Assembly: GCA_007258455.2 (NCBI GenBank)
Contig: VDFB02000003.1
Coordinates: 45,883,889 to 45,947,888 of the forward strand
DNA length: 64,000 nt
Direction: 5' to 3'
Origin: Sequoia sempervirens
Lineage: Eukaryota > Streptophyta > Pinopsida > Cupressales > Cupressaceae
The position numbers and the translations under genes were made by a program. Each line of letters starts with the position of its first letter. The first letter of the stretch is position 1. Below are positions 58,132 to 64,000 of the stretch, piece by piece. The notes beneath the pieces were generated by a model that was given only the letters and a program-made list of their open reading frames with translations, was not told the origin of the DNA and did no database searches.

Positions 58132-58720
58132 TAGTTAGTACCATCAACAAGGTGGACCACAGGGTCCTCTTCCAAATAATTAGTACCACCAACAAGGTGG
58201 ACCACAGGGTCCTCTTCTGAATAATTAGTACCACCAACAAGGTGGACCACAGGGTCCCCTTCCAAACAATCAGTACCACCAACAAGGTGGACCACAGGGT
58301 CCCCTTCTAAACAATCAGTACCACCAACAAGGTGGACTACAGGGCCCCCTTCCGAATTAGTACCATCAACAAGGTGGACCATAGGATCCCCTTCCAAACC
58401 AACAATACTACCAATAAGGTGTGCCCTAGGGCACCCTTCTTCAGTTGTCCCATCAACAAGGTAACCCACCAACACATCATCAAGGGAACCTTCAGTATAG
58501 TCTTTCCCAATAACAAGGTGTGCCCCAAGGCACCCTTCTTTAGTCGTCCCATCAACAAGGTAACCCGCCAATACATCATCAAGGGAACCTTCAATATAGT
58601 CTTTCCCAACAACAAGTTGTGCCCCAAGGCACCCTTCTTTAGTCATATCATCAACAAGGTAACCCACTAATGCACCATTAGGGAAGCCTTTAGTATAGTT
58701 TTTCCTAGCAACAAGGAGCT
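58132..58720 (+). repeat. Coding tandem repeats in gag (15-residue and about 39-residue units)
   Basis: Six units of 45 bp (about 58136-58400) encode QYHQQGGPQGPLPNN with small changes. They are followed by two to three longer units of about 117 bp containing SHQQGNPPTHHQGNLQYSLS and QQGVPQGTLL. They lie in the gag frame. In several units the leading Gln codon is TAG instead of CAG. The encoded region would be a disordered Gln/Gly/Pro/His-rich, prion-like segment. Confidence 0.88.
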
Positions 58721-60270
58721 AACCCTCCTTACTCTCAATATGGTTACCAAGGTCATGTACCTTCACAATACCCAATATATGACCAAAACACGGTAGCAAA
58801 AAAAGGCTAATTCACACAAGGTTTTCAAAAAAACATACAAAAATAGAGATGGAACGAAAATTAGACATTGTCACCCAACAAATAGCATGCATGTAGGTAG
58901 GAAAACAAAAGAAGACCTGCACTCTTTAGGAAATTTTTCCATTCTCATTCAATCAATCTACCATTGCATTACCTTTTCCAAATAATTTTGAAATACCCAG
59001 GTTTGACAACAAATACAAAGGAAGAGGAGATCCAGTAGAGAATGTATGAGGCTTCTTAGTATCATGTATGGAGGTACAAACTAACACCGCCTATCTCATG
59101 AGGCTCTTTCCACACAGCCTTACAGGTCATGCTATGGAATGGTTCACCCGTCTGCAACCCAGAACTAGAACTTTTGATGAACTATCTAGCAAGTTTATAA
59201 GCCACTTCTCGTTTAACATAGAGCAAGATGTCACCATCACAAGTTTTTCCATAATCAAACAGAATCAAGGAGATTCCTTTACATCCTACCTACATAGATG
59301 GAGACACAAAGTGAGTTGATGCAAATTGCCCATTCCAAACAAAGAGTTGGTGGATATTTTCATCACAAATGTCCTACCTAAAATAAACTACCAAATCACA
59401 ATGCTATGTCCTGTTGACTTTGAGGAAACAATTGAAAAGGGATTACATATTGAGAGATCCCTCATTGCAAGAGGATCCCTTAAATCAAATAGCTCAAAAG
59501 ACAGTCCTTCTAGTTCGAATGTGAATCCTAAAGTGTGGTCTAAAACCAAAAATGTCACAAAAAATGGAGTAGTTGACACTAGAGGACTATGGAATGCACA
59601 AAACACACCTCAAAACAAACTATGGGTAGCACAAACAAGCTATGGTACCAATAACACACAAAGCAACCAAATTACCTATCCCAAGAACAGTCAGGTTGTA
59701 AACCAACAGATGAATCAGGGAGGGAAAAAAAGGCAGTGCAATCAACCAAGGAGGCAATTCACAGTACTAGGTGAGTCACTTGAAATAGTCATGCACAGGC
59801 TATTACAAAAAAACCTCCTCAAAACTATTGATTGTCCAAAATATGAGGAACCTAGCTTCAAGACACTACGGTATAATGAGAAAGACTCGAGCAAATTCCA
59901 TAAGATCAAAGGACACACAACCAACAATTGCATGTGACTCAAACATCTTATCCAAGACTTAATAGACAAAGGGGAAGTAGATGTTGAACATCATCCTAGA
60001 AATAAAGACCTACAAATATACTCGAACCCAATCCCAAATCACACCAAAAGGAATGACAAAGGGAAGGAACAAGAATACCACAATGCTAATTACACGTATG
60101 GTGACACGGTTTTAGAAACCCTCTCACAAATTGATGACAATAGGGAAAACGTAGTAACTATACGAGGTGGAGACAACAACTGTAACGTAACCACCCATCG
60201 AGGAAGAGTTACAATTCAAGGAGTCCCTCCCAAACCGACAATCAAGTCACCAAATGACTACAGTATTATG
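58721..60270 (+). pseudogene. Gypsy gag, capsid domain and zinc-knuckle region
   Basis: The frame from about 58990 reads NNFEIPRFDNKYKGRGDPVE, a stop, GFLVSCMEVQTNTAYLMRLF, HSLTGHAMEWFTRLQ, FDELSSKFISHFSFN and FTSYLHRWRHKVS, a stop, LPIPNKELVDIFITNVLP: the typical retrotransposon gag domain of plant Tat elements. A long polar linker follows, then SKFHKIKGHTTNNCM at 59890-59934, the usual CxxHxxxxHxxxxC-type knuckle with Ser where the first Cys is expected. Three TGA stops (59047, 59317, 59935) sit where Arg (CGA) is the family residue. The tail from 59938 (LKHLIQDLIDKGEVDVE) is also typical. Confidence 0.82.
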
Positions 60271-61262
60271 GAATAGTTGAAGAAAACACCTGCCCTAATC
60301 TCAATCCTAGATTTGTCAAAACTATCACTCGCACATAGGGAAATATTGGAAAAGGCATTGGAAACACCAATTCCTAATGACCTTGATCCTAGTCAATTCC
60401 AAGCCATGGTTGGAAAGATCATAGAAAGTAATAATTTAATCTTTTCCAAGAAATATCTACCACAAAGAACATTCCACAACCAAGCCCTCTACATAGAGGT
60501 TGGTGTTCACAAAACCATGGTCAAACGAGTATTGATAGAAAATGGTGTAGCTTTAAACATGTCTATACCTTAAAATTTGTCAAACAATTGGGGTATCCAG
60601 ACGAAGTGATTGAAAAAGGAAAGAGTATCACTATAAGGGCCTACGATGACCTTGAAAGAAATTATGAAGAAATAGTCAAGTTGCCAATGCAGATAGGACC
60701 AGCCATCACAAAAACTACTTGTAAAGTACTGGACCTTGAGTTATCATACAACCTCCTCCTGGGGCACCCTTGGATCCATGCATTACAAGCAGTCCCTTCC
60801 ACTTTTCATCAATGCCTAAAGTTTCCCCATGAAGAGAAAGAAGTAACACTATATGTCAATCCTGACCCTTTTCATTTCTATGCAAATTTGGAGGAGAAGT
60901 ACAATAAAATCCAATGTGTTCCAAGCAATGAAATAGCCTTCCACTCCTTTTCTTATGTTGACCCTTCCACGCTTTCGTCAACCTCAACCAAGAACACATC
61001 AAGTGATCAACCAAAAATGAAAGCCAAGGTTCAAGTACTTGACAAGGGTAATGGGAATTACCATTTCAACCAATCATTATGCATCAACATGCTTCCACCA
61101 ACACCCAGAGTATATGGAGGTCCAAATGAGATCAAGATAGTACAAATGATAGCCAAGCCCATGATCTTCACTAGATGGGGAGACATGAAAGATGAAATAT
61201 TTGAGGAGGAATTCTCATCCATGATCTACAAGGAGGACCGAGAAGAACCACAAAAGCCATAA
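60271..61262 (+). pseudogene. Gypsy aspartic protease region, one frameshift
   Basis: After a TAG at 60274 (expected Gln: YSIME-stop-LKKTPALIS), the open text reads KTPALISILDLSKLS, QFQAMVGKIIESNN and VKRVLIENGVALNMSIP. ENGVALN stands where the family has DNG(S/T)ALN, so the catalytic Asp is replaced by Glu. At about 60572 the frame shifts by one; the continuation LKFVKQLGYPDE is typical, and the second part (60588-61262) shows YNLLLGHPWIHALQAVPSTF, the conserved LLGRPWIH motif of plant gypsy proteases. The enzyme would release gag and pol products; this copy cannot. Confidence 0.8.
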
Positions 61263-61925
61263 CCCATTTTAATTGATCCTAACACTAGAGGTTATCAATT
61301 AGTTAAATAGATGGGATACAATCGAAAAGGTGGCCTTGGGCTACACAAACAAGGCCGATGAAATCCTATCATAGTGGAACAAAGGAAGAAAAATATGGGA
61401 CTAGGTTATAAGCCAAAAGATGTGGTTATTCCAAAAATCAGACGAACCTCTTAGAAGAAACAAGAAACTTCTACCAACATTAAGGCACTGGATATCTATC
61501 ATATCATGGACAACAACTTACCCATTGAAGTCCTATTTGATAAATTTAGCATTGATAGGTTCCCTCTCCAATATATTCAAACCATTCCCAACATCTACTA
61601 CCATTCTTAAATGGACTATAATGAATACGAATGGGATTCTCCTTCCTTCGTCATGGATATGATTCTCCCAGTTCTAGTAATGACGACCTAGACACTCAGT
61701 GGGAAAAAAAAACCTGAGCCATACTGACCATTTCAACAACCTCCATAAGCTTTGCGGATAATAATAATAGCCTACCACTCTGCAACCCACAACTCATACA
61801 TTGGGATCAACAACAATAAATACATGTTCTAGATCAATTCCAAAATGATGAGGCAATCATGGAGTTCATGGGACTTCAAATGGACATACCAGTCAAAGAT
61901 CACAAAGTAGGGTTCATCATGGAGC
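61263..61925 (+). pseudogene. Protease-RT linker with G-patch-like motif, decayed
   Basis: At 61288-61430 the frame reads GYQLVK, stop, MGYNRKGGLGLHKQG, a further stop, QRKKNMGLGYKPKDVVIP. The glycine pattern (MGY..KGGLGL, then MGLGYKP) resembles the G-patch often found near the protease of some retroelements. Downstream, acidic text (DYNEYEWDSPSFV) occurs in another frame with stops. 61700-61925 has no clear reading. Confidence 0.5.
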
Positions 61926-63175
61926 TTGAAAATGAAGCATATTTTGATTGAGAGATTGAATCTTCTAGTCACAAAAATGGAAAAAAAAAACATAAAAATA
62001 TGGTCCCTTAGGGAAAACTACACTGTGGCTCTATCCGATCCGGAAAAGATGAAAATAAAGGACGCATCTGAAGGTGAAAACCTCTCAGAGGCACCCAAGG
62101 ATGGAGGGTTCAATCTCCCCATATCAGAATATCAAGAAAGATCAACACTCCTAGTAGAAGAAGTAAAGTCCATAAATGTTGGCACAACAGAGGACCCGAA
62201 GATAACATACCATACGACATCACTTGACCTTGAAGAAAAAGAAAACCTCATAGCTTTCATCAATGCCCAGAAGGTAAATTTTGGATGGACTTATGCTGAC
62301 ATGCTTGGACTAGATCTAACATTAGTGGTACATCATTTAGTTGTAGTCCCTAAAGCAAAGCCTATCAAGCAAAAACTTAGAAAAATGCATCCTCAGATAG
62401 TATTACTGGTAAAGGTAGAGCTAAAGAAACTACTAGATGTGGGTTTCATCAAACCCATCAACTATCCATAATGGATATCAAATCTACTACCAATGTCCAA
62501 ACCTACTGGGAGCATAAGGATATGCACATACTTTAGAGACCTGAACAAGGCTTGTCCAAAGGATGACTTTCCATTGCCAAGTATTGACATCATTATGGAT
62601 CTAACAGCAGAGCATGAGATGCTATCCTTAATGGATGGTTTCTTTGGATACAACCAGATAAAGATCTCTCTAGATGACCAACACAAAACAAAATTTACTT
62701 GTGCTTGGGGGACATTTTGTTGGAATGTAATTCCCTTTGGTCTAAAGAATACAGGAGTGACATATCAAAGAGCGATGATGACCATATTCCATGATATGTT
62801 ACAATCATGGAGGACTATGTAGACGAAATTCTAACAAAGTTGGTCAAAAGGGAAGACCACTTGATAAACCTGGAAAAGGTGTTTGATCAGCTTGAACAGT
62901 ACAATCTTGGACTCAACCCTAAGAAATGTGCATTTGGAGTAACATTTGGAGATTTGTTGGGGTACATAGTGTCAAGAAGAGGGATTGAAGTGGATCCTGC
63001 AAAAGTAAAAGCTATAATAGAGATGCTTTCACCAAAGACACTAAAACAATTAAGGAGCCTACAAGGGAAGCTGCAATCCATCAGGCAATTTATCGCACAA
63101 TTGGCAGAAAAATGTCACCCTTTCACTCATCTCCTACACAAGGACATCACCTTCCAAGTGGGACAGGAGATGTGA
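61926..63175 (+). pseudogene. Gypsy reverse transcriptase, frameshifted, altered active site
   Basis: Text before RT: DLEEKENLIAFINAQKVNFG and WTYADMLGLD, the usual lead-in. RT: KLRKMHPQIVLLVKVELKKL, then GFIKPINYP and a TAA, then PTGSIRICTYFRDLNKACPK, MLSLMDGFFGYNQIKIS (first catalytic Asp present) and NVIPFGLKNTGVTYQRAM. At about 62812 the frame changes where the text should run into the second catalytic motif, which reads DYVDEIL: the usual YVDD is YVDE. Thumb and connection follow (VFDQLEQYNLGLNPKKCAFG, GYIVSRRGIEVDPAKVKAI, LRSLQGKLQSIRQFI). It is the Tat/gypsy type by the DLNKACPKD...PLP text. It is not functional. Confidence 0.88.
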
Positions 63176-63528
63176 CCAATCATTCTAACAAGTTAAGGAG
63201 TACCTTTTCACTCCTCTTATACTTAGGTCGCCTATCCCAAAAAAAGGAAATGATACTTTATGTTTCTACCACATAAACATTGTTGGGAGTTGTCCTAGCC
63301 CAGCTAGATGATAACAATAAAGAAAGGTTTGTCTACTATATTAGCAAAACATTGGTGGGCTACGAACTAAACTACTTGCTCATTGAGAGAGCATGTCCCT
63401 TAGTTGTGTTTTCAACACAAAAGATGAGACATTACATCTTAAACAAAAAGGTGAAGCTAATTTTAAAAGTAGACCCACTCAAATACTTACTAGCAAAGGC
63501 AGCCCTAACAAGTTGAATAGCCAAATGG
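63176..63528 (+). pseudogene. Gypsy RNase H (first RNase H domain)
   Basis: The open part 63280-63516 reads VLAQLDDNNKERFVYYISKT, LNYLLIERACPLVVFSTQKM and RHYILNKKVKLILKVDPLKY, the standard RNase H text after gypsy RT (AVLVQ...YYVSKTL...Y..IEK..LALV). A stop at 63514 is followed in the same frame by IAKWVMILSEFDIEYVDRRA, the usual end. The beginning of the domain (63176-63279) is frameshifted. Confidence 0.8.
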
Positions 63529-64000
63529 GTGATGATCCTGAGTGAATTTGATATAGAGTATGTGGATAGGAGAGCTATAAAGGGACAAATTATAGTGGAC
63601 CAACTGGGTGAAGCACCCATAGATGATCATAAACCTCTCATAGTGGACTTTCCATATGAGAGTATCTTGATGACAAAACAGATAGACCAATGGACTCTAT
63701 ACATTGATGGGCCCCATACTCAACATGGCTCTAGAGAAGGTATTCTATTTCTCACACCACAAGGAAATGATATACCCAAGGCCTACAAGATTTCATTCCC
63801 ATGCACGAACAACATCTCAAAATATGAAGCTCTTATCATAGGGCTAAAAATGGCTATTAAATGGAGAATAAAAGAGCAATATGTCTTTGGAGACTCTCAG
63901 CTAGTGATCAGACAAGTGAACAATGAGTACTAGACAAAAGACAAAAAATTTCTAGCATGTAAAAGGATGGTGGACAACTTCAAGGAATACTTCATCAGAA
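63529..64000 (+). pseudogene. Second, archaeal-type RNase H of a Tat element (runs off window)
   Basis: After the linker (AIKGQIIVDQLGEAP) comes a second RNase H fold: WTLYIDGPHTQHGSREGILF (first Asp present), CTNNISKYEALIIGLKMAI and YVFGDSQLVIRQVNNEY (Asp present), then a TAG at 63931 and continuing text KKFLACKRMVDNFKEYF to the window end. A second, archaeal-like RNase H directly after the gypsy RNase H is a hallmark of the plant Tat lineage. The catalytic Glu, expected just before Tyr in NNEAEYEAL, is Lys here. Integrase and the 3' LTR should lie beyond base 64000. Confidence 0.85.

Noticed and set aside
57990..58667. 225-codon minus-strand open stretch with VHLVGGT repeats
   Set aside because: Antisense shadow of the 45-bp coding repeats of gypsy gag; no independent evidence.
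1..64000. tRNA, rRNA or organelle genes
   Set aside because: No cloverleaf-like or rRNA sequence was recognised by eye on either strand; a tRNAscan/Infernal run would be decisive.

Overview
The window looks like nuclear DNA of a land plant with a large, repeat-filled genome. It is AT-rich, shows no operon-like gene packing, and is built from LTR retrotransposons of both plant superfamilies (Ty1/copia and Ty3/gypsy) in many states of decay. The style (very long LTRs, Tat-type gypsy elements, few genes) would suit a gymnosperm such as a conifer, but that last step is a guess. No intact host gene could be identified.

Layout. 1-1400: non-coding DNA with a direct repeat and a 255-bp fold-back structure. 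1402-3931: minus-strand LTR element without coding capacity (5' LTR, PBS, PPT, truncated 3' LTR). 3932-11251: block of about 7.3 kb carrying a decayed minus-strand copia element; a diverged second copy lies in the same orientation at 36720-44079. 11252-18420: minus-strand gypsy-like element with tandem repeats, one long reading frame of 971 codons broken by two TGA codons, and a leader homologous to that of the plus-strand gypsy element at 53-64 kb. 18421-21747: mostly empty, with fragments of an unassigned pseudogene. 21748-28939: the best-preserved element, a Tnt1-like copia on the minus strand with LTRs of 1517/1518 bp and a 5-bp target duplication; it is inserted into an older LTR-like sequence ending near 29687. 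29688-36300: coding relics (coiled coil, copia gag-like), a 253-bp tandem duplication and a probable LINE tail. 44080-50300: non-coding DNA followed by a minus-strand coiled-coil coding relic of about 3 kb. 50363-51600: LTR-like DNA rich in short tandem repeats. 51770-64000: plus-strand Tat-type gypsy element running off the window: LTR with TATA box and hairpins, repeat-rich leader, gag with a 15-residue tandem repeat, protease, G-patch-like motif, reverse transcriptase, RNase H and a second (archaeal-type) RNase H.

How it fits together. The products read here are mostly retrotransposon machinery: gag for particle formation, protease for processing, RT/RNase H for cDNA synthesis and, in the copia element, integrase for insertion. 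None seems functional as it stands. Decay is dominated by C-to-T changes in CG and CAG contexts (CGA to TGA, CAG to TAG), as expected for DNA long methylated in plant CG and CHG contexts. The most unusual items are the 971-codon frame at 13585-16497, the leader shared by two oppositely oriented gypsy elements, the palindromes at 277-532 and 52131-52945, and the coiled-coil relic at 47076-50140.
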